Shown: piece after piece, positions 4,758-11,040 of the stretch
Layout: every line of letters starts with the position of its first letter
How positions within the stretch are numbered: the first letter of the stretch is position 1
Program-made: the position numbers and the translations under genes
Notes under the pieces: generated by a model
Seen by the model: only the letters and a program-made list of their open reading frames with translations
Databases searched by the model: none
What the model was told of the DNA's origin: nothing
IMG/VR virus record: IMGVR_UViG_3300025759_000638
Coordinates: 1-25,348 of that record
Strand: one strand, 5' to 3'
DNA: 25,348 nt
From: a virus

Positions 4758-5002
4758 TGTTAGCTAAAATATTTAAAAAACAGTTGACGATTAAAACAAG
4801 ATTTAATCCAGCGAACGCCAATGATGTGCAAGCCTTTAACAAGGCTTGCAACATTTTAGAAAAGCAAGGCGTAGAATTTGAAAAAGGAACAGAAACAGTT
4901 GCAACAGAATTTGGTAAGAAATTATATTTTAGATATTCTTTGATAACCGATATTTTAATTTGGATTGTTCTGCCTTTAGCTGGTCTGATCTTTTTCTTGT
5001 AA
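4757..5002 (+). CDS. C-terminally membrane-anchored protein, 81 aa
   Basis: Starts in a TAATG overlap. It has a basic N-terminus, a small polar domain and one hydrophobic C-terminal helix (about residues 61-80, SLITDILIWIVLPLAGLIFF), so it should be tail-anchored in the inner membrane with its bulk in the cytoplasm. It is the last gene of the operon. No family is recognised. Confidence 0.65.
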   Translation: MLAKIFKKQLTIKTRFNPANANDVQAFNKACNILEKQGVEFEKGTETVATEFGKKLYFRYSLITDILIWIVLPLAGLIFFL

Positions 5003-5007
5003 GCACA

Positions 5008-5035
5008 CAGAGGGGGGTTAGTTGACTCACCTCTG
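5008..5035 (+). other. hairpin after the 3930-5002 operon
   Basis: CAGAGG and CCTCTG pair around a loop that itself contains AGTTGACT. No T-run follows, so termination here would be weak or factor-dependent. The gap up to the next promoter (5138) shows nothing else I can name. Confidence 0.35.
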
Positions 5036-5137
5036 CTCTATCGCTCACACCCCTCCGCACGTACAACTTTAAAAAATTTTGAAAAGTCAAAAAAGACGCA
5101 GAACTTTACATCATGATGATGCATACAAAAATATAAC

Positions 5138-5166
5138 TTGACATCAATGTCAGTTTTTGCTATAAT
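5138..5166 (+). promoter_or_regulatory. late-type consensus promoter before the small terminase gene
   Basis: TTGACA (5138-5143), 17 bp, TATAAT (5161-5166), with a TTTTTGC stretch just before the -10. The same arrangement recurs at 12822 and 17291. The expected start (about 5173) falls on the ATG of the next gene, so the mRNA may be leaderless. Confidence 0.8.
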
Positions 5167-5172
5167 TCACAT

Positions 5173-5637
5173 ATGGCAAAGACACAAATATCTACACGAA
5201 TCAGCCCAGAAGGACTGGAAATTGCAAACGCTTACTTGGAACTAGGAAGTATCCCCGCTGTCTGCTCTCGATTATCAATCGATGAGGCAAAAGCATCCGA
5301 GTACTTACAAAAGAGAGAGGTGAAAGCATATGTTGATCAAGTTTATCTCGATACTGGATATCGAAATCGTTTTAAGTTAGCAGAAGTACTTGATACTTTA
5401 ATAGACGCCAAAATGGAAGAAGCCGAAGAAAGCGAGGTATACACTAGTAAGGATTTAGCCGATCTTGTAGGTATGGCACATAAAATTCGTATGGATGAAT
5501 TAAAAGCACAAACGGAACTAGAAAAAGCAAAAGCACAGACAATTAAAACGCAAGTGAACATACAAGATAATTCACAAGTACCGTTTGGACAAGGAAACTA
5601 TGGAGAGCTTATGAAAAAGCTCCTAAAAGATAAATGA
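5173..5637 (+). CDS. terS: probable terminase small subunit, 154 aa
   Basis: The N-terminal half contains a helix-turn-helix-like segment (GSIPAVCSRLSIDEAKASEY), followed by RFKLAEVLDTLIDAKMEEAE and a long charged helical region (MDELKAQTELEKAKAQ). The C-terminus (GNYGELMKKLLKDK) is what would touch the large subunit. Size and layout fit phage small terminases, which recognise the packaging site and form a ring. No other Met lies near the N-terminus, so ATG 5173 is taken as the start even though it coincides with the predicted transcription start and has no ribosome site. The large subunit is encoded 10 kb away. Assignment is by pattern and position. Confidence 0.65.
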   Translation: MAKTQISTRISPEGLEIANAYLELGSIPAVCSRLSIDEAKASEYLQKREVKAYVDQVYLDTGYRNRFKLAEVLDTLIDAKMEEAEESEVYTSKDLADLVGMAHKIRMDELKAQTELEKAKAQTIKTQVNIQDNSQVPFGQGNYGELMKKLLKDK

Positions 5638-5646
5638 TAAATAAAA

Positions 5647-5853
5647 GTGAACAAAGTAAAGCGAACATTTTCCTCTCTAGTAAGGATGCCCTATCAGGAT
5701 GCGATTGCGGTTGTATTGCATTGCTACGACTTTCACATGGAGATGTGCGCTAAAACACCAGAAGACAAAGAATTTCACATAGAACAAGCCAACAGACTAA
5801 GAAACTGGCTCAGCGATGTAAAAGATTACATTGAGAGAAAAGAAAGTGAGTAA
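5647..5853 (+). CDS. small protein, 68 aa, function unknown
   Basis: Begins at a GTG nine bases after the small terminase; an internal ATG at 5686 is an alternative start. The product is a compact helical protein with several His and Cys residues (VLHCYDFHMEMC) and an acidic-basic C-terminus (NWLSDVKDYIERKESE). Its end overlaps the start of the next gene. No family is recognised. Confidence 0.55.
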   Translation: MNKVKRTFSSLVRMPYQDAIAVVLHCYDFHMEMCAKTPEDKEFHIEQANRLRNWLSDVKDYIERKESE

Positions 5854-5983
5854 AATTATAGAATGGCACAAAAAATTAGTAGAGGATGCAAGAAATCAAT
5901 TCGGATTAAGTAAATATGCAGTAATGTGGATAGCATTTTTAAAAGGAATAGTACTCACGTTACTAGTTTTAGCACTAATATGA
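5846..5983 (+). CDS. single-pass small membrane protein, 45 aa
   Basis: A GTG start overlaps the preceding gene by 8 bases, and the stop overlaps the next start as ATGA. It has an amphipathic, charged N-terminus (SKIIEWHKKLVEDARNQFG) and one C-terminal membrane helix (about residues 26-45). From memory, proteins of this layout (EWHKKLVEDA.. then a TM helix) recur in uncultured marine phage genomes, of unknown role. The topology suggests an inner-membrane anchor for something on the cytoplasmic face. Confidence 0.65.
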   Translation: MSKIIEWHKKLVEDARNQFGLSKYAVMWIAFLKGIVLTLLVLALI

Positions 5984-6282
5984 ATGCAAATGACGTTTTT
6001 ACACTCATTGCAGAGGTAGGAGCACCCATAGCAGGCGCATTAATCGCTGGAGTTTTCATTTTTGTGATTATGCAACAAATTATGGGAGGAGTTGTTAGTC
6101 AAATAGGCACTCTCAAAGGGTTTTGCGAGATGCTTGTTACACGAATCAAGACAATGAACAATGATATGATACGATTAGACACAAGTGTAAGCGCAGCGCT
6201 CGACTTAGCACCAGATTTAGATAGAATAGCAAGAGCCGAAAACTTTGTAGAAGATGGGAGTATTGATGTCAGAAGAGACTAA
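5980..6282 (+). CDS. small membrane protein, holin-like layout, 100 aa
   Basis: The start at 5980 is in an ATGA overlap with the preceding gene. One hydrophobic segment (about residues 14-36, PIAGALIAGVFIFVIMQQIM) is followed by a helical, amphipathic tail. It shares N-terminal and coil features with the protein at 6523-6780 (AE.G.PI, then NDMIRL followed by a helix), so the two look like diverged paralogues. The layout recalls UviB/BhlA-type holin-like peptides, but these genes sit upstream of a secretion operon and no endolysin is near. A membrane scaffold for that system is an alternative. Confidence 0.6.
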   Translation: MNANDVFTLIAEVGAPIAGALIAGVFIFVIMQQIMGGVVSQIGTLKGFCEMLVTRIKTMNNDMIRLDTSVSAALDLAPDLDRIARAENFVEDGSIDVRRD

Positions 6283-6523
6283 TGTTTGTTTTACTCAAGA
6301 TGAGTGGTATGACTTTGTAAGTGAGTACGAACTTGAAATCCTTGATGAAATTGGAACACCCGCTACTACAGGAGATGCCCAAGCAGCCATAGACTTTATA
6401 TGGCAAACACTCTTTCTCAGTCCTTGGGAACTTGCGTACATTGCTCTACCCATGACTGTATTAGCTTTCTACGGATTGTCTATTTACAGTATTTTTAAAT
6501 ATATACAAAAGAGATTTAGTTAA
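6266..6523 (+). CDS. acidic protein with C-terminal membrane helix, 85 aa
   Basis: The start at 6266 is chosen for GGGAG five bases upstream; it overlaps the preceding gene by 17 bases. The first 50 residues are acidic (DEWYDFVSEYELEILDEIG). A hydrophobic helix (about residues 54-75, ELAYIALPMTVLAFYGLSIY) is followed by a basic tail KYIQKRF. This suggests a single pass with the acidic part outside and the basic tail in the cytoplasm. No family is recognised. Confidence 0.6.
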   Translation: MSEETNVCFTQDEWYDFVSEYELEILDEIGTPATTGDAQAAIDFIWQTLFLSPWELAYIALPMTVLAFYGLSIYSIFKYIQKRFS

Positions 6524-6780
6524 TGGCAGAATTAATAGCAGAGTTCGGATTTCCAATTGTAGCAATGGTTGGACTAGGATATTTCGTATACTATGTATGG
6601 AGAACGATGATAGGAGTTATCGGTCCTGCAATCAAAGAGATGCATTTTGCACTTATAAAGTTAATCGATCAAATAAGAATGTTAGACAACGACATGATCA
6701 GGCTGCAGCAAAAAGTAAATACAATACTGCAAATGAAAGAAAATGAGAAAAAGCGTTCTACTACTACTAATCGCAAGTAG
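6523..6780 (+). CDS. small membrane protein, paralogue of the 5980 product, 85 aa
   Basis: Starts in a TAATG overlap. One membrane helix at residues 8-30 (FPIVAMVGLGYFVYYVWRTM) is followed by an amphipathic coil (LIKLIDQIRMLDNDMIRLQQ) and a basic tail. The IRMLDNDMIRLQQKV segment matches IKTMNNDMIRLDTSV of the 5980 product. It overlaps the signal peptide region of the first curlin gene by 38 bases, tying it to that operon. Confidence 0.6.
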   Translation: MAELIAEFGFPIVAMVGLGYFVYYVWRTMIGVIGPAIKEMHFALIKLIDQIRMLDNDMIRLQQKVNTILQMKENEKKRSTTTNRK

Positions 6781-7534
6781 CCTACAAGCAGACGATAACC
6801 ATGTACATATAGATCAATCTGGAGCAAATATGCAAATGGAAATTGATCAAATTGCAGGAACAATCAATAAAGTAGACCTTTCAATTGATGGTACTAGTAA
6901 CTCCCTCGACATTGATCAGTGGGGAAGTAATAACGAGGTATCATGGGTTGACTACTGGGGCTCGGGTGCGAGCTGGGGTGGAGACTTAGACGGAAACAAC
7001 AACTCACTTCATTTTTACCAGTATTGCTCACGAGGCGCTAACTGTGCTAAGAGTGATGTAGGCTTTCATGTATGGGGAGATAGAAATAATGTTCGTTGGG
7101 GTCAAGGTGGTATACTTGATGATATAGATGATACTACTTTTGGAAACGATGGCGATGAAGGTGGTGGATCAAAACTCAATCTTGATATTCACGGAAACGA
7201 CAACAAACTTGCAGGAGTACAAAGAAACGGAAGTGCAAACGTATGGAGTGGACACACTGCAACAATTTACTTATATTCAGACGATAATGAAGTATGGGTA
7301 AATCAAAATACAGATGGAGCAAAAACGTTTAGTCTAACAACAAATAATGATGAGAATAGTGTAAGTGTAGAACAGACAGGATATGCAGCACATACAGGAA
7401 CAATTACTTTAACAGGTAGTTCTCCAACAACATTAAATTTAACACAACAAAGCAATACAGCACAATCTTATAGTTTAACACAAAATTGTGTAACTATAGG
7501 CGGTTGCTCAGTATCAGTGACACAAGGACAATGA
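6743..7534 (+). CDS. secreted curlin-repeat protein (CsgA/CsgB-like), 263 aa
   Basis: A Sec signal peptide of 16 residues (MRKSVLLLLIASSLQA, cut before DD) is followed by spaced curlin-type repeats with Asn, Ile and Gln at fixed distances, such as HIDQSGANMQMEIDQIAG, NSLDIDQWGSNNEV and VSVEQTGYAAHTGTITLTG. In curli these strand-loop-strand units stack into an amyloid beta-solenoid. This protein is about 100 residues longer than E. coli CsgA, is rich in Asn, Asp, Gly and Trp, and ends with a possible disulfide (NCVTIGGC). The paralogue is at 8818. The csgF- and csgG-like genes directly after it identify the likely export route. Whether it polymerises is unknown. Confidence 0.8.
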   Translation: MRKSVLLLLIASSLQADDNHVHIDQSGANMQMEIDQIAGTINKVDLSIDGTSNSLDIDQWGSNNEVSWVDYWGSGASWGGDLDGNNNSLHFYQYCSRGANCAKSDVGFHVWGDRNNVRWGQGGILDDIDDTTFGNDGDEGGGSKLNLDIHGNDNKLAGVQRNGSANVWSGHTATIYLYSDDNEVWVNQNTDGAKTFSLTTNNDENSVSVEQTGYAAHTGTITLTGSSPTTLNLTQQSNTAQSYSLTQNCVTIGGCSVSVTQGQ

Positions 7535-7554
7535 AAGAAGAATTTGGAAGTGGA

Positions 7555-8040
7555 ATGAGCACTGCAGTAAAATACATAATTGCAGCTGGACTCATAGGAT
7601 TTTTACTAAACCAAGCATTATTTGCAGATGAAATGGTACACAAGTTCAAAAGTCCTTCCTTCAACGGTCAAGGCATTTCAGCACATTACCTAACAATCGA
7701 AAATCAAGAAACAAACAGACAAAATGAGATCAAACAAGCATTACAAGATGCACTAGAAGAAGCAGAAAGAGACGCACAGAATACAACTCTTGCAAGATTT
7801 ATTAAAAATTTAGAAAGTAGAATTTATTCACAACTTAGTAGAGATCTAGTTGATAATTTATTCGCAGATGGAATAGCAAGTGCAGCAACAGGAGTCATTG
7901 AACTTCAAGGTAACTATATAGAGTACTCAAGTGATGGAATCACTGTGACACTCAAAGTTACGGACAGTGAGGGAAATGTTACAGAGATCACAATACCTAT
8001 CGGTAGTTTCGGCGATTTCAGTCTTGATGGTGACGGCTAG
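7555..8040 (+). CDS. csgF: CsgF homologue, curli assembly factor, 161 aa
   Basis: The start at 7555 gives a clean signal peptide (STAVKYIIAAGLIGFLLNQA, cut after LFA at 24) with GGAAG upstream. An upstream ATG at 7531, in a CAATGA overlap with the curlin stop, is an alternative. The mature N-terminus has FKSPSFNGQG, matching the F.NP.FGG motif by which CsgF enters the CsgG pore. A helix (LARFIKNLESRIYSQLSRDL) and a C-terminal beta hairpin (NYIEYSSDGITVTLKVTD) also match E. coli CsgF in order. In curli, CsgF extends the CsgG channel and helps nucleation at the surface. Its end overlaps csgG by 65 bases. Confidence 0.85.
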   Translation: MSTAVKYIIAAGLIGFLLNQALFADEMVHKFKSPSFNGQGISAHYLTIENQETNRQNEIKQALQDALEEAERDAQNTTLARFIKNLESRIYSQLSRDLVDNLFADGIASAATGVIELQGNYIEYSSDGITVTLKVTDSEGNVTEITIPIGSFGDFSLDGDG

Positions 8041-8821
8041 CTGTATGCTGGCGCCTGGCAAAGATGTCAGAGATTTTATAAATAACAATCGTCATCTTAC
8101 TGTAGAAAACGTAGCTCAAGTAAGAGAGTTACATAACGAAGAACTATATGCAATTAAAAGAGTTTCTACACCCGCACCTGTAATAGCAATCTATAAGTTT
8201 CCAGACTTAACAGGGCAAAGAAAAAGTAATTCAACTTTTGCACTTTTTAGCACTGCAGTAACAATGGACCCTGCAAGTTTGCTTATTCGTGCATTTAAGC
8301 ATGCAGGAAATGGAAAGTTCTTTCGAGTAGTTGAAAGAGCTGGGTTAGATCATCTTACAAAAGAAAGACAACTTATTCGTTCTACTAGAAATAGTTTGAA
8401 TGAAAAAGAGCAAGTTCTGCCACTACTATTTGCAGGCTTGCTAATTGAAGGCGGTGTTATCGGGTATGACACCAATCTACGATCAGGAGGTATTGGAGCA
8501 AGGTATCTGGGTATTGGAGCTCAGAAACAATATCGTGAAGATACTGTATCAGTTTCAATTAGAACTATCTCAGTCTCATCTGGTGAAGTTTTAATGGAAG
8601 TACTTGTGACAAAGACTATTCTCTCGGTAGGAGTGTCACAGGATGTATTTAGGTTTATAGAACTTGGAACAGAATTAGTCGAAGTAGAAAATGGAGCAAC
8701 TAAGAACGAAAGTGTGACGATTGCTTTACAAAAAGCTTTAGAGACAGGAGTTTTACAAACAATCTATGAAGGGGAGAAAAAGGGGTACTGGAAAACAGCA
8801 CCCGCTGGGGAAGCACAATGA
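7976..8821 (+). CDS. csgG: CsgG homologue, outer-membrane lipoprotein pore, 281 aa
   Basis: The start at ATG 7976 follows GAGGG; a GTG at 7967 is possible. A lipoprotein signal ends in VTASC, with Cys23 to be acylated. The mature part follows E. coli CsgG closely in order: YKFPDLTGQ, FSTAV, ERQLIRSTR, IEGGVIGYDTNLRSGGIGAR, GIGAQKQY, SGEVL, TKTILS, VFRFIELGTEL and an ALETGV segment. CsgG forms a nonameric outer-membrane channel that secretes curlin subunits. Length fits the family (277 aa in E. coli). Its start region lies inside csgF in another frame, and its stop overlaps the next start (CAATGA). It is the strongest homology call in the operon. Confidence 0.92.
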   Translation: MLQRSQYLSVVSAISVLMVTASCMLAPGKDVRDFINNNRHLTVENVAQVRELHNEELYAIKRVSTPAPVIAIYKFPDLTGQRKSNSTFALFSTAVTMDPASLLIRAFKHAGNGKFFRVVERAGLDHLTKERQLIRSTRNSLNEKEQVLPLLFAGLLIEGGVIGYDTNLRSGGIGARYLGIGAQKQYREDTVSVSIRTISVSSGEVLMEVLVTKTILSVGVSQDVFRFIELGTELVEVENGATKNESVTIALQKALETGVLQTIYEGEKKGYWKTAPAGEAQ

Positions 8822-9570
8822 AATTAGTTGGAGCTAATTTAATACTAGTACTCATTGCAGTATTTACAATTTTTGCAAGTGCAGCTGACAATGAAGTATT
8901 TATAACACAGAGCGGTACGAATGCTCAAATAGAAATCGATCAGATTGGATCAGGAAACACTGTAGAAGGAAATGAAGCCGCAGGTTCAGAACCAATTAGT
9001 GATTTCAAATTAACAGGTAATTCACAAACGATTGATATTGATCAGGTTGGTGACAGTAACATTTTTAGAGGAGATATTGATTCCGATACTTTTACTGGTA
9101 ACTTTAGTTTTACTGGAGATAGTAATGAGTTTGACATTCAATTTGATCCAGCAGGAAGTTATATTTCTGATAATATTACAATGGATGTTACAATTACTGG
9201 AAGCTCAAATGATCTTACTGTAACAGTAGCAAATAATGATAGTGCAGCAAACTTAGATTATGATGCAGTTATTAGTGGTGATTACAATACTTGGGTTACT
9301 GCTATTGATTCAGATAACGTTACATTCAATGTGGATGTAAATGGAAGTAATGGTAGTATAGACTATGATGCAGATGGTTATGCTGTAAACTCAAGCGGAC
9401 ATACATTCATTTTAGATCAAGATGGAGATTATGTCGACTATGTAATCGATCAACAGTCAACAAGTGCTGTGGATTATTTAAACTTACAAATGACAACAAG
9501 TGGTACAAGTGGAAGCGAAGCAAATATTTGCGTTTATCAGTCTGATAACGCTACATCTACAAGCTGCTGA
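8818..9570 (+). CDS. second secreted curlin-repeat protein (CsgA/CsgB-like), 250 aa
   Basis: ATG in a CAATGA overlap with csgG; GGGGAAG upstream. The signal peptide is about 22 residues (cut in FASA/AD). The N-terminus FITQSGTNAQIEIDQIGSGN and then TIDIDQVGDSN parallel the first curlin protein almost position for position. The middle is a long series of Thr/Ser/Asn/Asp-rich strand repeats with few Gln, and the end has two Cys (NICVYQ and the last residue). One of the two proteins may nucleate the other, as CsgB does for CsgA; the sequence does not show which. Theoretically very acidic. Its 3' end encodes the start of the FecR gene in another frame. Confidence 0.8.
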   Translation: MKLVGANLILVLIAVFTIFASAADNEVFITQSGTNAQIEIDQIGSGNTVEGNEAAGSEPISDFKLTGNSQTIDIDQVGDSNIFRGDIDSDTFTGNFSFTGDSNEFDIQFDPAGSYISDNITMDVTITGSSNDLTVTVANNDSAANLDYDAVISGDYNTWVTAIDSDNVTFNVDVNGSNGSIDYDADGYAVNSSGHTFILDQDGDYVDYVIDQQSTSAVDYLNLQMTTSGTSGSEANICVYQSDNATSTSC

Positions 9571-10609
9571 TATAGGAAGCATAAGCGAACTAAAGGGTGA
9601 AGCTTCGGTCAATCGATCAGGCGAAGCCCTTACAGCCGCATTAGATTTAGGAGTTGAATCTTATGACGATGTTAGAACTGCTAATAGTAGGGTGGGTCTT
9701 ACTTTTATCGACGACTCTGTTGTGCGTCTTACTGAGCATTCGAAGCTTATACTTGACGAGGTTATATTTGATCCAGATCCTTCTAAGTCTAAGATTGGAC
9801 TTACTTTTGCTTCGGGAACAGCAAGATTTATTACAGGAAAAATAGGTGGAATTAATAAAGAAAATATCAAGATCAATACTCCGACTTCTCAAATCGGTAT
9901 TCGAGGAACTGACTTTACTGTTACTGTTGATGAGCTGGGTCGTAGCTTGGTTATTCTTCTACCTGATATCGATGGGATATCATCTGGCGAGATCACAGTG
10001 GAGACCGCAGCGGGATTGGTCATTCTTAACAAACCGTATGAAAGCACCACCACATCCGTCTGGGAAAGTTCACCAACGCAACCAGTAACACTCGATATCA
10101 CACTAGACTTAATTGACAATATGCTCATAGTAAATGAGCCAAAAGAAGAAGAAGTAGTAGAAGAAACAAATAATGTAAGAACTGGAGACTTACTTGATTT
10201 TAATGATTTAGACGTAGACCTACTTAATGAAGATGTGCTAGCAGAAGAAGATTTAGAATTTACAGAACTTGACATTAACTTTTTAGATGTTAACTTTTTC
10301 GAAGACTTACTTGAAGTCATAGAAGAAATAGATCGATTAAGAGAAGGAAACGAAAAAGATAAAAAGACAGCATCAGTAGGAAAAGCTACTATCGAGGGTA
10401 CAACGATTGGTCAAGATCCTACTACTCAAATTATTACTATAGTAGATACACAGAATATAAACATATCGAGACAAGTAAATGACTTTGCAAAAGTTCGACT
10501 TGACTCACAGGCAGGAGTAACTTTAATTATATCACAAGATGGAAAAGAATATAACATTATTATTAATAAAGGTGGGACTTCTAATATTATCATTAGACAG
10601 TCCAGCTAA
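9500..10609 (+). CDS. secreted FecR-domain protein, 369 aa
   Basis: GTG start (9500, or 9509), overlapping the curlin gene by 71 bases. A signal peptide of about 22 residues ends in LHLQA/AD. Residues about 25-185 form a FecR domain: GSISELKGEASVNR, a RVGLTFIDDSVVRL segment, and TPTSQIGIRGTDFTV, the family's most conserved motif. An unusually acidic, low-complexity stretch (about 213-285) follows, and then a beta-rich tail with NINISRQ and SNIIIRQ, which resemble single curlin half-repeats. FecR-domain proteins act in the periplasm as ligand-binding or signalling partners, and in bacteria they are often encoded beside CHASE2 cyclases, as here. It is not the sigma-regulator FecR itself, since no N-terminal cytoplasmic part is present. 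Confidence 0.8.
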   Translation: MVQVEAKQIFAFISLITLHLQAADIGSISELKGEASVNRSGEALTAALDLGVESYDDVRTANSRVGLTFIDDSVVRLTEHSKLILDEVIFDPDPSKSKIGLTFASGTARFITGKIGGINKENIKINTPTSQIGIRGTDFTVTVDELGRSLVILLPDIDGISSGEITVETAAGLVILNKPYESTTTSVWESSPTQPVTLDITLDLIDNMLIVNEPKEEEVVEETNNVRTGDLLDFNDLDVDLLNEDVLAEEDLEFTELDINFLDVNFFEDLLEVIEEIDRLREGNEKDKKTASVGKATIEGTTIGQDPTTQIITIVDTQNINISRQVNDFAKVRLDSQAGVTLIISQDGKEYNIIINKGGTSNIIIRQSS

Positions 10610-10919
10610 ATGGGAAGACTGGAACACTACAGATAAAAATCTATATAAAGCATACCTAATAGGAAGTGCTTTAGATTACATGCAAACAAAAAATGCATTA
10701 GATAATCATTATGTAGAAGGAAACCCTTTTCTAGGGAGATATCCTTCCTCTGAGCGAATTTTAGCACAGAAAGTTTTATCTGCGGGTGTCATGTATTGGA
10801 GTTTTAATAAATTAGACGAAAAACAAAAAAGAAGAGGACTATTTATAGTCAATGGAATACAATGGGGAGTCGTTTTAAAAAATGAAAGCGTTGGTGCTAC
10901 ATTTATTTATCGCTGGTAG
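10539..10919 (+). CDS. small secreted or membrane protein, 126 aa, unknown
   Basis: ATG 10539 overlaps the FecR gene by 71 bases; a GTG at 10572 is an alternative start. A hydrophobic N-terminus (NITLLLIKVGLLILSLDSPA) is signal-like. The rest has a moderately hydrophobic helical pattern with conserved-looking ALDYMQTKNALDN and EGNPFLGRYPS, then two weak membrane stretches. A D..T..AL....EANP.LG pattern is known from uncharacterised small bacterial membrane proteins; I cannot name the family with confidence. Its place between FecR and the lipoprotein makes it a likely accessory of the same system. Confidence 0.65.
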   Translation: MEKNITLLLIKVGLLILSLDSPAKWEDWNTTDKNLYKAYLIGSALDYMQTKNALDNHYVEGNPFLGRYPSSERILAQKVLSAGVMYWSFNKLDEKQKRRGLFIVNGIQWGVVLKNESVGATFIYRW

Positions 10920-11040
10920 TTTACTTACTGCTTGCAGTACTGTACCACGAGAACCTCAAGAAGATAAATGGGGTCAATGGGACTTCTGTGAGCAGTGGGC
11001 TTATGACGGCGAATCATGGATGCAATGTATGAACTCATGA
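10882..11040 (+). CDS. short lipoprotein, 52 aa
   Basis: An overlooked short gene. It has a type II signal peptide with a textbook lipobox LTAC (Cys18). The 35-residue mature part is rich in Trp, Gln and Glu and has two further Cys (FCEQWAYDGESWMQC) that could form a disulfide. The start overlaps the previous gene by 38 bases, and the stop overlaps the cyclase start (CATGA). It has the size of a phage Rz1-type spanin lipoprotein, but no Rz partner is adjacent. A role in anchoring or regulating the CsgG/FecR system is as likely. Confidence 0.7.
   Translation: MKALVLHLFIAGSLLTACSTVPREPQEDKWGQWDFCEQWAYDGESWMQCMNS

Noticed and set aside
5634-5753. 39-codon ORF in an ATGA overlap after the small terminase gene
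   Set aside because: It overlaps the 68-aa gene at 5647 in another frame and lacks a ribosome site. The 68-aa product has a more protein-like composition and couples to the next gene.
5980-6780. Confident holin assignment for the paralogous membrane proteins
   Set aside because: The layout alone fits many small membrane proteins. No lysis enzyme is near and the genes couple to the curlin operon.
9889-10320. Long reverse-strand frame opposite the FecR gene
   Set aside because: A shadow of the acidic, low-complexity part of the FecR gene. It gives a Ser/Lys-rich translation with no start signals.
10882-11040. Rz/Rz1 spanin pair
   Set aside because: The lipoprotein has Rz1-like size, but the overlapping upstream protein does not show the N-terminal anchor plus long periplasmic coil of Rz, and no endolysin is adjacent.
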